This document shows positions 46,804-55,774 of a stretch of 64,000 nucleotides of DNA, piece after piece. Origin of the DNA: Catellatospora coxensis (GTDB lineage Bacteria; Actinomycetota; Actinomycetes; Mycobacteriales; Micromonosporaceae). Below the pieces are notes generated by a model, which saw only the letters and a list, made by a program, of their open reading frames with translations, searched no databases and was not told the origin of the DNA. Made by a program: the position numbers and the translations under genes. How positions within the stretch are numbered: the stretch's first letter is position 1; each line of letters starts with the position of its first letter. The DNA lies in the NCBI RefSeq assembly GCF_016862635.1, contig NZ_BONI01000038.1, forward strand, positions 1-64,000, read 5' to 3'.

Positions 46804-47909
46804 TGGACCGCAGGCGATGGCGGGTGGCAGGCGCGGCCGTGCTGGCGGTGGCCGTGGCGGCCGCGGCGCTGGTGGTGCGGCAGGAGCCGGACCGGCTGCG
46901 GCTGACCGTGCACTTTCCGGCCGCGGTCGGCATCCACGCCGGATCCGAGGTGCGGGTGCTGGGGGTCGAGGTCGGCGAGGTCGTCGCGGTCACCCCGCAG
47001 GGCAAGGGGGTACGCGTCGAGCTGCGGTACGACCGCGACTGGCCGGTGCCGGCCGACGCCACGGCGCTGATCGTCCCGCCGAGCGTGGTCAGCGACCGGT
47101 ACGTGCAGCTCGCACCCGCCTACACCGGCGGACCGAAGCTGGCGGACGGGGCCGAGCTGCCCGTCGAGCGCACCTCGGTGCCGATCGAGCTGGACGAGGT
47201 CTACCGCTCGCTGGACGAGCTGAGCACCGCGCTCGGACCGCAGGGCGCCAACGCCGACGGCGCGCTGCGCGACCTGGTCCGCACCGGTGCCGCCAACCTG
47301 CGCGGCAACGGCGACGAGCTGCACCAGACGCTGTCCGGGCTGTCGCAGGCGATGTCGACGCTGTCGGCCGGGCGCGACGACCTGTTCGGTTCCGTCGCCG
47401 ACCTGCAGCGGTTCACCACGATGCTGGCCGCGAGCGACGCCACGGTGCGCCAGTTCAACGACCGGCTGGCCGACGTGTCCGAGCAGCTGGCCGCCGAGCG
47501 CGAGGACCTCGCCGCGGCGGTGCGGGCACTGTCGCTGGCGCTGGCCGACGTGTCCGCGTTCGTGAAGGCCAACCGCGCCGAGCTCAAGGCCAACGTCGCC
47601 GCGCTGGCCGACCTGACCGGGGTGCTGGCCCGCCAGCAGCGGGCGCTGGCCCAGGTGCTCGACGTCGCCCCGCTGGCTCTGTCGAACCTGAACCTGGCCT
47701 ACAACCCGCGCTCGGGCACCATCGACACCCGCGACAACGCGCTCGGCCCGTACGAGCCGGCCAGCTTCGTGTGCTCGCTGCTGGTCAGCAGCGTCCCGGT
47801 GGCGCAGGTGCCCGCCGCCTGCACGGAGCTGGCCAAGGCGCTGCAGACGGCGAAGCTGCCGCTCACCGCCGAGCTGCAGCAGCTGCTCAAGGCGGTGGTG
47901 AAGAAATGA
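46803..47909 (+). CDS. mceD: Mce protein MceD
   Basis: The 368-residue Mce protein has a short N-terminal transmembrane helix (about 7-24), the MlaD core (LTVHFPAAVGIHAGSEVRVL, then VGEVVAVTPQG), a helical region and the C-terminal ALGPYEPASFVCSLLVSSVP. It starts at the last base of the mceC stop and ends overlapping mceE by four bases. Confidence 0.92.
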   Translation: MDRRRWRVAGAAVLAVAVAAAALVVRQEPDRLRLTVHFPAAVGIHAGSEVRVLGVEVGEVVAVTPQGKGVRVELRYDRDWPVPADATALIVPPSVVSDRYVQLAPAYTGGPKLADGAELPVERTSVPIELDEVYRSLDELSTALGPQGANADGALRDLVRTGAANLRGNGDELHQTLSGLSQAMSTLSAGRDDLFGSVADLQRFTTMLAASDATVRQFNDRLADVSEQLAAEREDLAAAVRALSLALADVSAFVKANRAELKANVAALADLTGVLARQQRALAQVLDVAPLALSNLNLAYNPRSGTIDTRDNALGPYEPASFVCSLLVSSVPVAQVPAACTELAKALQTAKLPLTAELQQLLKAVVKK

Positions 47910-49264
47910 GGCAGGCTGAGGCGGCGTCCACCCGGCGCAGGCCTGGCGCCGATGTCGGCACGGTGTCGCGGCGCGGAGCGCGCCGGGCCCTGCCCGCGCT
48001 GGTCCTGGCGTCGGCACTGCTCGCGGGCTGCGACGTGGGCCTGCCGGGCGGCGGGCCGGACGGGCCGTCCTACCGGGTGACCGTCGAGTTCGCGGACGTG
48101 CTCGACCTGGTGCCGCAGGCCGCGGTGAAGGTCAACGACGTGACGGTCGGCAGCGTCAGCGGCATCGAGCTGCGCGGCTGGACGGCGGTGGTGCGGCTGG
48201 ACGTGGCCGACACGGTCGTGCTGCCCGACAACGCGACGGCGGCGATCCGGCAGTCGAGCCTGCTCGGCGAGAAGTTCGTGGCGCTGGCCGCACCGCAGGG
48301 CGAGGCGGCGCAGGGCACGCTGTCCGACGGGGACACCATCCCGCTGGCCCGCACCCGCCGCGGCGCCGAGGTCGAGGAGGTGCTCGGCGCGCTGGGCCTG
48401 CTGCTCAACGGCGGCGGCCTCGGGCAGCTCAAGACGATCAACGCGGAGGTCGTCAAGGCGCTGTCCGGCCGGGAGGGCGACGCCAAGGGCGCGCTGCGGG
48501 AGCTGGACCGGTTCGTCGCCGGGCTGGACGCGCAGAAGGACGACATCGTCCGGGCCATCGAGGCGCTCGACCGTTTCTCGGCGCGGCTGGCCGAGCAGAC
48601 CGGGACGCTGGCCGACGCCGTGGACGCGCTGGAGCCGGGCCTGACCGTGCTGGCCGAGCAGCGCCCGCAGCTCACCGCGATGCTGACCGCGCTGCGCGAC
48701 CTCGGCGCGGTCGGGGAACGTGTCATCGCGGAGAGCCGCGACGACACGCTGCGCTCGCTGCGTGCCCTGCAGCCGCTGCTGGAACAGCTGGTCAAGGCCG
48801 GTGACGCGCTGCCGCGCGGGCTGGACTTCGCGCTGTCCTACCCGTTCCCGCCGAATGTCGGCAAGGCGATCGCGGGCGACTTCGTACGCCTGCACGCCAC
48901 GCTCGACCTCGACGCCGCCTCGATCCTGGCCAACGCCCTGGCCGCGGGCTCGTCCACGCCGGGCACGCCGACGACGCCCGGCCTGCCGCTGCCGGAGCTG
49001 CCCCTGCCGCTGCCCAGCCTGCCCGCACTGCCGCTGCCGTCGCTGCCGCTCCCGCTGCCCAGCGGGATCCTGCCCAGCGGCATCCTGCCGGGCCTGCCGG
49101 GGCTGCCGGGCGGCCTGGCCGCGAGCCGCGACGGCCGCTGGGACCCGGCGACCGGCGAGGTGGTCCGGGTGAGCGGTGGCCTCACCGAACTGCTGACCGC
49201 CGCCGGGGAGTTCCCGACGGCCGACGGCCCGGCGCGGCCGTCCACCCGTGGAGGCCAGGCATGA
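47906..49264 (+). CDS. mceE: Mce lipoprotein MceE
   Basis: This 452-residue protein is the lipoprotein of the set: a basic N-terminus, a hydrophobic segment and a lipobox LLAGC with Cys42, then the MlaD core (YRVTVEFADVLDLVPQAAVK, then VGSVSGIELRG) and a helical region. Residues about 350-400 are a Leu/Pro repeat (PLPELPLPLPSLPALPLPSL) leading into a Gly-rich stretch, unlike the other Mce proteins. The repeat may be a stalk. It overlaps mceD and mceF by four bases. Confidence 0.9.
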   Translation: MRQAEAASTRRRPGADVGTVSRRGARRALPALVLASALLAGCDVGLPGGGPDGPSYRVTVEFADVLDLVPQAAVKVNDVTVGSVSGIELRGWTAVVRLDVADTVVLPDNATAAIRQSSLLGEKFVALAAPQGEAAQGTLSDGDTIPLARTRRGAEVEEVLGALGLLLNGGGLGQLKTINAEVVKALSGREGDAKGALRELDRFVAGLDAQKDDIVRAIEALDRFSARLAEQTGTLADAVDALEPGLTVLAEQRPQLTAMLTALRDLGAVGERVIAESRDDTLRSLRALQPLLEQLVKAGDALPRGLDFALSYPFPPNVGKAIAGDFVRLHATLDLDAASILANALAAGSSTPGTPTTPGLPLPELPLPLPSLPALPLPSLPLPLPSGILPSGILPGLPGLPGGLAASRDGRWDPATGEVVRVSGGLTELLTAAGEFPTADGPARPSTRGGQA

Positions 49265-50556
49265 TCCTTACTCGGCTCGCACGGCTGCAGCTGCTGGTGT
49301 TCGCGCTGGTGGCGGTGCTCGGCGTCGGCTACGTCGCGGTCCGCTACGTGGGCGTCGGCGACGGGCTGACCGGCAAGTACACCGTGCACGCCGACTTCGC
49401 GGTGGCCGGTGGCATCTTCGCCAACGCCTCGGTCACCTACCGCGGGGTGCCGGTGGGCCGGGTCGACGCGGTGCAGCTGCACGGCGACGGGGTGCGGGTC
49501 GACCTGCGCCTGGACGGCGGCACGCGGGTGCCTACCGACCTGCGCGCGGTGGTCGCGCACCGCTCCGCCGTCGGCGAGCAGTACGTCGACCTGCGCCCGA
49601 ACACCGACGCCGGGCCGTACCTGGCCGACGGGGACGTCATCCCGGCCGACCGGACCGGGGTGCCGCTGCCCGTGGAGACGCTGCTGTCGAACCTGGACGC
49701 GCTGGTCGCCTCGGTCGACCCCGAGCAGCTCGGGGTGCTGGTCGACGAGCTGGGCACGGCGTTCGCGGGCAACGAGCGCGCGCTGCGTACCCTGCTCGAC
49801 TCCGGCGACGCCCTGCTCACCGAGGCGAACACGTACCTGCCGCAGACCATCGCGCTGATCCGCGACTCGGCCACCGTGCTGGAGACCCAGGCGCGGTCCG
49901 CCGACGAGATCAGACGGTTCGCCAAGGCGCTCGCGCAGCTCTCGGCGACGGTGCGGGCCGCCGACCCCGACCTGCGCCGATTGCTGGCCAACGGCCCGCC
50001 CGCCTCGGCGGAGCTGCTGGCGCTGCTGCGCGACCTGGACCCGGCACTGGGGCCGCTGCTGGGCAACCTGATCACGGTCAACGGCGTCGCGGTGCGGCGG
50101 CTGAACGGCATCGAGCAGATCCTGGTGACGTATCCGCTGGTGGTGGCGGGCGGGTTCACCGTCGCGCCCGGCGACGGCACGGCGCACCTGGGCCTGGTGC
50201 TCAACGTCAGCGACCCGCCGGCGTGCAACTACACGAAGTCCGGGCAGTCCCTGCGGTGCACCGACGCCGAGCTGGGCCGCGGTTCGGGCGTACGCAGCTC
50301 CACTCGAGCCCCGCGGGGTGGTGCCCCTCCGTCCCCCGCGCCCCTGGGCGCGGGTGCGGCACCCGCGGGCCCGGGCGCCGGCGCGAGCCCCGTCGCGCCG
50401 GCGCCCGGCACCACCGTCGCCGGGTACGACCCGGTGACCGGGTTGGTGATCGGGCCGGACGGGCTGCCGTTGCAGTTCGGCGGCACCGGCGGGCAGGCCG
50501 CGACGGCCGGCGGGCAGTCCTGGAAGTTGCTGTTGCTCAACGGGCTCGCGCCCTGA
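49261..50556 (+). CDS. mceF: Mce protein MceF
   Basis: The 431-residue Mce protein has an N-terminal transmembrane helix (about 10-28), the MlaD core (YTVHADFAVAGGIFANASVT, then GVPVGRVDAVQLHG) and a long helical region with LLSNLDALVASVD. A Gly/Ala/Pro-rich tail of about 90 residues follows, with cysteines in CNYTKSGQSLRCTDAELG before it. It is the last canonical mce gene; two Mce-associated proteins follow. Confidence 0.9.
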   Translation: MILTRLARLQLLVFALVAVLGVGYVAVRYVGVGDGLTGKYTVHADFAVAGGIFANASVTYRGVPVGRVDAVQLHGDGVRVDLRLDGGTRVPTDLRAVVAHRSAVGEQYVDLRPNTDAGPYLADGDVIPADRTGVPLPVETLLSNLDALVASVDPEQLGVLVDELGTAFAGNERALRTLLDSGDALLTEANTYLPQTIALIRDSATVLETQARSADEIRRFAKALAQLSATVRAADPDLRRLLANGPPASAELLALLRDLDPALGPLLGNLITVNGVAVRRLNGIEQILVTYPLVVAGGFTVAPGDGTAHLGLVLNVSDPPACNYTKSGQSLRCTDAELGRGSGVRSSTRAPRGGAPPSPAPLGAGAAPAGPGAGASPVAPAPGTTVAGYDPVTGLVIGPDGLPLQFGGTGGQAATAGGQSWKLLLLNGLAP

Positions 50557-50578
50557 CGGGCCGATGGAGGAGACGACG

Positions 50579-51061
50579 ATGAGACACAGGTCGACCACCG
50601 TGCTGGCGGCGGTGCTGGTGGTGGTGCTCGGCGCAGCCGGCTGGCTGGGCTGGCGCCGGTACGAGGCGCAGCAGCAGGAGCGGGCGCGCGAGCAGGCGGT
50701 GGCCGCGGCCCGGCAGTTCGTCGTGGACTTCGTGTCGGTCAGCGCCGCCAGCATCGACCAGGACCTGGCCCGGGTGGCGGTTGCCGCGACCGGCGAGTTC
50801 GGTGAGCAGTTCCAGCAGGGCATGCCCGCGGTACGCGCGGCGGTGCTGGAGAACAAGGTCGAGTCCACCGGCTCGGCGCTGCGGGCGGGGCTGGTGTCCG
50901 CGGACGCCGATTCGGCCGTGGTGCTGGTCGCCGCCGACGCGACGGTCAAGAACGTGAAGGCGCCCGAGGGCCGGGTGGCCCACTACCGCATCCAGCTCGA
51001 GCTGGCCCGCGACGCCGGCAGCGGCACGTGGCTGGTCGCCAAGCTGCAGTTCGTGGGATAG
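50579..51061 (+). CDS. Mce-associated membrane protein
   Basis: This 160-residue protein has a single transmembrane helix (about 7-22) and an outer domain like the Mas proteins found after mce genes (FVVDFVSVSAASIDQDLARV, then YRIQLELARDAGSGTWLVAK). Such proteins are thought to stabilise the mce complex. GGAGGAGACGACG precedes the ATG at 50579. It is in the same transcript, 22 bp after mceF. Confidence 0.85.
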   Translation: MRHRSTTVLAAVLVVVLGAAGWLGWRRYEAQQQERAREQAVAAARQFVVDFVSVSAASIDQDLARVAVAATGEFGEQFQQGMPAVRAAVLENKVESTGSALRAGLVSADADSAVVLVAADATVKNVKAPEGRVAHYRIQLELARDAGSGTWLVAKLQFVG

Positions 51062-51071
51062 GGGAGAGACG

Positions 51072-51629
51072 GTGACCATGGACATGGCCGTGACGGACGT
51101 GCACGTCGACGACGTGCAGGAAGACGAGCCGCGCGACGGCGACGGGCCGGCTCGCCGCCCGCGGCGGGCGGTGCTCGCGCTGTCCCTGGCGATCGCGGTC
51201 GTCGTGGGGGTCGGGTGGTTTCTCTGGTTCGACCGGGCGCGGGCGGGTGAGGCCGAGGCGGCCGCGCGGGAGTGCACGGCCGTGGCCCCGGCAGCCGCGA
51301 CGGCGCTGTTCTCCTACGACTACCGCACCTTCGATGCGAGCGCGGCGAGCGGGCGCTCGTTCGCGGCCGGCGCGTTCGCCGACGAGTACGCCCGCACCAC
51401 CGCCTCGCTCAAGGAGGCCGCGGTCAAGGAGCAGGCCGTGGTGACCGCGCAGGTCACCGGAGTCAGCGTGGTGACCGCCGCACCCGACCGGGTGGAACTG
51501 CTGCTGTTCGTCAACCAGTACCGCCGCAACGTGAACATCACCGGCGAGAAGGTCGATCAGAACCGTGTCGTGCTGACCCTCGTCCGCACCGGCGGCGCCT
51601 GGAAGGTCACCGCCGTCTCGGCGCTCTGA
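51072..51629 (+). CDS. second Mce-associated membrane protein
   Basis: The 185-residue protein has an acidic cytoplasmic N-terminus, a transmembrane helix at about 33-53 and an outer domain (FSYDYRTFDASAASGRSFAA, then VNQYRRNVNITGEKVDQNRV) of the Mas type. It starts 10 bp after the previous gene. The GTG at 51072 is used; ATGs at 51078 and 51084 are alternatives. It is the last gene of the mce operon, and a GCAAGATCG motif lies just after it. Confidence 0.85.
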   Translation: MTMDMAVTDVHVDDVQEDEPRDGDGPARRPRRAVLALSLAIAVVVGVGWFLWFDRARAGEAEAAARECTAVAPAAATALFSYDYRTFDASAASGRSFAAGAFADEYARTTASLKEAAVKEQAVVTAQVTGVSVVTAAPDRVELLLFVNQYRRNVNITGEKVDQNRVVLTLVRTGGAWKVTAVSAL

Positions 51630-51690
51630 CCTGCAAGATCGTCCGGGGGAACCGCCTGCGGCCAGGGCGGAGTCCCTCCAGGATGGTGGT

Positions 51691-52365
51691 GTGGGCGGGG
51701 CGGTCGCGGGGGTGGTGCCGTACGCGCTGGGGGTGGCGGCGAGCCCGCTGCCGATCATCGCGGTGATCCTCGTGCTGTTCTCCGACCGGGCCCGGATCGC
51801 CGGGCCCGCTTTCCTGGCCGGGGCCCTGGCCGGGGTGATCGCGGTGGGTGCGGCCGTCTACATCCTCACCGGCTACGGCTACCTGGAGGGCGAGCACCAG
51901 GGCGGCACCGTCTCGCAGGTCGTGCGCATCGGGCTGGGACTGGTCCTGCTGTTCGCCGCATACCTGCACGTCGTGCGGCATCGCCGGGCCAACGGCACGC
52001 ACGCCATGCCGAAGTGGATGGCGAGCGCCGACCGCTGGTCACCGGTGAAAGCGGCGATCCTGGCGCTGCTGATGTACGGCGTCGACCCGAAGAACTTCGC
52101 CCTGTGCGTGGCCGCCGCCAAGAGCCTGGCCGCGTCGTCGACGGTCGTCGCGATGGTGGCGCTGAGCGTCTTCGCGCTGATCGCCTGCCTGCCGGTGGCG
52201 GTGCCGGTGATTCTCTACCTGGCGGGCGGCGACCGGGCGGCACGGCAGCTCGAACGGCTCAAGACCTGGCTGTCCAAGCACCACCTGCTGGTCATGGCCG
52301 GGCTGCTGGTGGTCTTCGGCGTCCTGCTGATCAGCCACGGCGTACGCGGCATCCTCGGCCACTGA
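51691..52365 (+). CDS. GAP-family (Sap-like) membrane protein
   Basis: This 224-residue membrane protein has about six helices and the GAP-family pattern VVPYALGVAASPLPIIAVILVL, then FLAGALAGVIAVGAAVYI and GVDPKNFALCVAAAKS. The mycobacterial Sap member assists sulfolipid export; the role of this one is unknown. It starts 61 bp after the mce operon and may belong to the same transcript. It ends 5 bp from a convergent glycosyltransferase gene. Confidence 0.82.
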   Translation: MGGAVAGVVPYALGVAASPLPIIAVILVLFSDRARIAGPAFLAGALAGVIAVGAAVYILTGYGYLEGEHQGGTVSQVVRIGLGLVLLFAAYLHVVRHRRANGTHAMPKWMASADRWSPVKAAILALLMYGVDPKNFALCVAAAKSLAASSTVVAMVALSVFALIACLPVAVPVILYLAGGDRAARQLERLKTWLSKHHLLVMAGLLVVFGVLLISHGVRGILGH

Positions 52366-52370
52366 ACCCG

Positions 52371-53186
52371 CTACGCGAAGCCGGCCACCCGGGCGGCCAG
52401 CGCGTGGTGGCGTTCCTGCCGGAAGCCGGGGCGGAAGCCCTCGGTCCACGGCTTGCGGGGGCCCGCGAAGTGCATGACGCGCACGTCCGGCTCGGCGGGC
52501 TGCGGCGTCTGCTCCAGCAGGAAGCTGCGCATGTTGTTCCAGCGGTGCGGCAGGCGCAGCCAGCGGCCGTACGCCACGAGGTTGAGCGCGTCCTGGTCCG
52601 GGAAGCGCAACCGGCCGGCGTGCGCGGCCAGGTAGTCCATGCAGCGCGTGGACACCTGCTCGCGCCGCCACACGGGCAGGTTCATCAGCAGCACCCCGGA
52701 GTTGAAGTAGGGCGCGTCCGGGTCGTGCTCCGGGCCCGACCCGGGCACCCCGCCGTGCGTGGCGAACGTGGCGGTGAACGCGTCGCGTACGGCGGCCAGC
52801 GGGGCGTCGCCGAGGTCGATCTCCCACAGCGGGGACAGGTCGCCGCAGACGTGCACGTCGGCGTCGAGGTAGAGCAGCCGCCGCGCCTGGTCGCCGATCA
52901 GGTCGGGCAGCAGCAGGCGCAGGTACATGCCGGTGCTGACGTAGGCGAGCCAGTCCTCGTCGACCACGGGCAGGTCGCGGAAGCCGTCGCCGGTGGTGAG
53001 CAGCCGCAGCCTGCCGCGCCCGGCGAGCTGGCGGCGCAGCGCGGGCTCCCGCTCCTTGGCCACGTCGGCCGTGGTGAGCAGCCAGAAGGTGAGGTCGTCG
53101 CGCCCGGTGTGGCAGTCGAGCACGGATTCGACGGCGACCTGGGCGTGGCCGGCGTATGCCTCGTCGAAGGCGAAGGCAATGTCCAT
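52371..53186 (-). CDS. family 8 glycosyltransferase
   Basis: The 271-residue GT8 protein has a GT-A fold with FAFDEAYAGHAQVAVESVL at the start, the metal/nucleotide site YLDADVHV (DxD) at about 108-115, and PYFNSGVLLMNL, then FPDQDALNLV, typical of GT8. A nucleotide-sugar donor (UDP-glucose or galactose) is probable; the acceptor is unknown. It is followed on the plus strand by an AT-richer region of 92 bp, which probably holds its promoter. Confidence 0.9.
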   Translation of the reverse strand: MDIAFAFDEAYAGHAQVAVESVLDCHTGRDDLTFWLLTTADVAKEREPALRRQLAGRGRLRLLTTGDGFRDLPVVDEDWLAYVSTGMYLRLLLPDLIGDQARRLLYLDADVHVCGDLSPLWEIDLGDAPLAAVRDAFTATFATHGGVPGSGPEHDPDAPYFNSGVLLMNLPVWRREQVSTRCMDYLAAHAGRLRFPDQDALNLVAYGRWLRLPHRWNNMRSFLLEQTPQPAEPDVRVMHFAGPRKPWTEGFRPGFRQERHHALAARVAGFA

Positions 53187-53278
53187 GGGACATTGTCTAT
53201 CATAGATCTAAGGATTTTACAGCGTGCACATTCTGTTCTTAACCGACATTCGTCAACTCCTTGCATTGCCGCAACGGC

Positions 53279-54142
53279 TCACTTCGCCCCGAGCAGGTCG
53301 ATGAGCTGGGACGCGTTGCGCTGGGCGTAGTCGGAGTAGCAGTTGTTCATGAGCACATGCGTCTGCTCCGCCTCGCCGGCCAGCTCGCGCAGCTTCGGCG
53401 CCCAGTCTTTCAGCTCGCGCGGGGAGTACAGGTAGCCGAACTTCTCGTGGATGTCCTTGCTGGTCCACTTGTCGCTGTGGCCGTGGAAGCGCACCGCGGC
53501 CAGGTCGGCCGTGGCGGCGAGCACCGGCGGCACCGAGTTCTTGTGTCCTTGCGGCATGTCGACGCAGACATAGGGCAGCTTGTGCTCGCGCAGGAAGTCC
53601 AGCGTCTCGGCGGCGTTGTCGCCCTTGAACCAGGACTCGTGGCGCAGCTCGATGCCCACCCGCAGCGGCGCGCAGCGCTTGGCGACCTCCAGCAGGTACT
53701 GCTTGTTGTCCCGGCGGATGGTGAACCACGGCGGGAACTGGAACAGCAGCATGCCGAGCTTACCGGCCTCGACCAGCGGGTCCAGCGCGGCCAGGAACCG
53801 GGTCCACACCTCCTCGTAAGCCTGTGGCTGCAGCCCGTCCGGGTACACGTTGCGCTTGTCGGTCTCCGGCCGAAGGTCCTTCGGTAGCGCGCTGACCTTT
53901 GTCGGATGCCCGGTGAGCATGCTGAACGCCTTGATGTTGAACACGAAGTCCTTCGGCGTACGCGCCGCCCACAGCGCGACCGTGCTCTCCGCCGGCGACG
54001 CGTAATAGGTCGCGTCGACCTCGACCAGCGAGAACTTGCGCGCGTAGTACCGCAGCCGCTCCTCCGGCGTCTTGGCCGTCTCGGGATACCACCCCGACGC
54101 CAGCAGCGTGCTGTCCGTCCACGAAGCGGTCCCCACCCTCAT
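53279..54142 (-). CDS. DUF72 family protein
   Basis: This 287-residue DUF72 protein has the family TIM-barrel pattern: VGTASWTDSTLLASGWYP, FSLVEVDATYYASP, FVFNIKAFSMLTGHP and VGIELRHESWFKGD. The C-terminal VRFHGHSDKW and VLMNNCYSDYAQRN are also conserved. The function is unknown; the fold suggests a sugar or metal-binding enzyme. The ATG at 54142 has GGAGGGTGGGTGGG upstream; a GTG at 54151 is closer to the site and less likely. Confidence 0.9.
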   Translation of the reverse strand: MRVGTASWTDSTLLASGWYPETAKTPEERLRYYARKFSLVEVDATYYASPAESTVALWAARTPKDFVFNIKAFSMLTGHPTKVSALPKDLRPETDKRNVYPDGLQPQAYEEVWTRFLAALDPLVEAGKLGMLLFQFPPWFTIRRDNKQYLLEVAKRCAPLRVGIELRHESWFKGDNAAETLDFLREHKLPYVCVDMPQGHKNSVPPVLAATADLAAVRFHGHSDKWTSKDIHEKFGYLYSPRELKDWAPKLRELAGEAEQTHVLMNNCYSDYAQRNASQLIDLLGAK

Positions 54143-54189
54143 CCCACCCACCCTCCCCCTGTACCCCGCCCCACCCCACCCCTACGCGT

Positions 54190-54246
54190 TGATCATGAAC
54201 TTATGGCACGGTTCGACGGCGTGTCCCGTCCACAACTTCATGATCG
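54190..54246. repeat. TGATCATGAA inverted repeat between tandem genes
   Basis: Arms at 54190-54206 and 54230-54246 are reverse complements with a few mismatches (TGATCATGAACTTATGG and its counterpart), with a 23-nt spacer. It lies in the gap between metG and the DUF72 gene, both on the minus strand, where it could terminate metG transcription. Confidence 0.6.
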
Positions 54247-54265
54247 ATCCGCTGGTGGGGGCGGG

Positions 54266-55774
54266 TCAGGGTTCGAGGCGGGGGAAGAGCGGGGTGGGCG
54301 GGGGTAGGAGGCCGTCGGGGTCGGCCGTGCATTGAGCAGTGATCAGCGCGGACGCGCCGGGTAGGAACGGGGCGAGCAGGTCGGCGAAGGCCAGGCACGC
54401 GCCGAGCAGCACGGCCAGGGCCGCGTCCAGTCGCGGCCCGGCTAGTGGATCGCCGCCGCGCTCCGCCTTGGCCAGGTCCCAGGGGCGTACCCGGTCGATG
54501 TGGCGGTTGGCCTGCTCGACGACGGCCCAGACGGCTGCGGTGGCGCGGCGGAAGTCGTAGTCCGCCAGGGCCGCGGCGATCAGCCCGGGCGCGTCCGTGC
54601 AGGCGGCGACCAGGTCCTTCGCGTCCGTGGCGCCGGGCACGGTGAGGTCGACGCGGCCGGCGCGGAAGCGGTGGGCCATGGTGACGATCCGGTTGACCAG
54701 GTTGCCCGCGCCGCCGGCGAGGTCCTCGTCGGCCCGCGCGATCAGCCGGTCGGCGGTGAAGTCGGCGTCGCCGACCCGGGGCACCTCGCGCAGCAGCCAG
54801 CACCGCAGCGCGTCGGCGCCGTAGGTGTCGGCCAGCACCACGGGGTCGACCGCCGTACCCGCCGATTTGCTGATCTTGCGGCCGTCCACGGTGAGGTAGT
54901 CGTGCACCAGGATGTCGGTAGGCAGCGGCAGCCCGGCGGACAGCAGCATCGCCGGCCAGTACACGGCGTGAAACCGCAGCACGCCCTTGCCGATCACGTG
55001 CACCCGCCGGTCCGCGCCCTCCCACCAGGTGCGGTACGCCTCGCCGTCGGTGCCGTGGTCGAGGCTGGTCAGGTAGTTTGCCAGCGCGTCCCACCAGACG
55101 TAGACCACCTGGTCGGGGTCGCCGGGCACGGTGATGCCCCAGCCGCGGGCCCGCTGCTGCGAGCGCGAGACGGAGAAGTCGCGCAGCCCGGCGTCGATGA
55201 AAGCGAGCACCTCGTTGCGCCGCGACTCCGGTTCGATGCGCAGCCGCCCGCCGGTGATCGCCTCCCGCAGCGGTTCGGCGTACTTCGACAGCCGGAAGAA
55301 CCAGTTCCGTTCCTCGATGCGCTGCGGCGGCACCCCGTGCTCGGGGCAGTGCCCGGATCCGTCGAGTTCGTCGGGCGTCAGGTAGTGCTCGCAGCCCACG
55401 CAGTACAGGCCGGTGTAGGTGTCGAGGTGGAGGTCGTGCGCGCAGGCCCGCCAGAGCCGTTCGACGCCGGGCCGGTGGCGCGGGTCGCGGCTGGTCCGGA
55501 TGAAGTCGTCGTACGACAGCGCGAGCGGCTCGCGCAGCCGCGCGAACGCGGCCGCGTTGGCGTCGACGAACTCCTGCACCGGCACGCCCGCTCCGTCGGC
55601 GGCGAGCACGTTCTTCAGCGAGTTGTCGTCGGTGCCGGTGAGCAGCCTGACCTCGTCGCCGAGGGAGCGCCGGTGGCGGGCGATCACGTCGGCCTGCACC
55701 GCCTCCAGGGCGAAGCCGAGGTGCGGGGCGGCGTTGACGTACGGGATGGTGGTGGTGAGGTAGAAACGGGTCAT
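54266..55774 (-). CDS. metG: methionyl-tRNA synthetase with atypical HIGH motif (paralogue)
   Basis: This 502-residue class I aminoacyl-tRNA synthetase has the MetRS layout: catalytic domain with HLGF at 18-21, TGTDDNS at 46-52 instead of TGTDEHG, a CxxC/CxxH zinc-knuckle-like segment (YCVGCEHYLTPDEL and GHCPEHG, about 124-148), KISKS at 300-304 and an anticodon-binding region with PWDLAK at about 433. The second His of HIGH is Phe. It is probably a divergent MetRS paralogue, perhaps conferring resistance or acting on an unusual substrate; charging of tRNAMet is not shown. Its leader holds a small ORF and hairpins. Confidence 0.82.
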   Translation of the reverse strand: MTRFYLTTTIPYVNAAPHLGFALEAVQADVIARHRRSLGDEVRLLTGTDDNSLKNVLAADGAGVPVQEFVDANAAAFARLREPLALSYDDFIRTSRDPRHRPGVERLWRACAHDLHLDTYTGLYCVGCEHYLTPDELDGSGHCPEHGVPPQRIEERNWFFRLSKYAEPLREAITGGRLRIEPESRRNEVLAFIDAGLRDFSVSRSQQRARGWGITVPGDPDQVVYVWWDALANYLTSLDHGTDGEAYRTWWEGADRRVHVIGKGVLRFHAVYWPAMLLSAGLPLPTDILVHDYLTVDGRKISKSAGTAVDPVVLADTYGADALRCWLLREVPRVGDADFTADRLIARADEDLAGGAGNLVNRIVTMAHRFRAGRVDLTVPGATDAKDLVAACTDAPGLIAAALADYDFRRATAAVWAVVEQANRHIDRVRPWDLAKAERGGDPLAGPRLDAALAVLLGACLAFADLLAPFLPGASALITAQCTADPDGLLPPPTPLFPRLEP

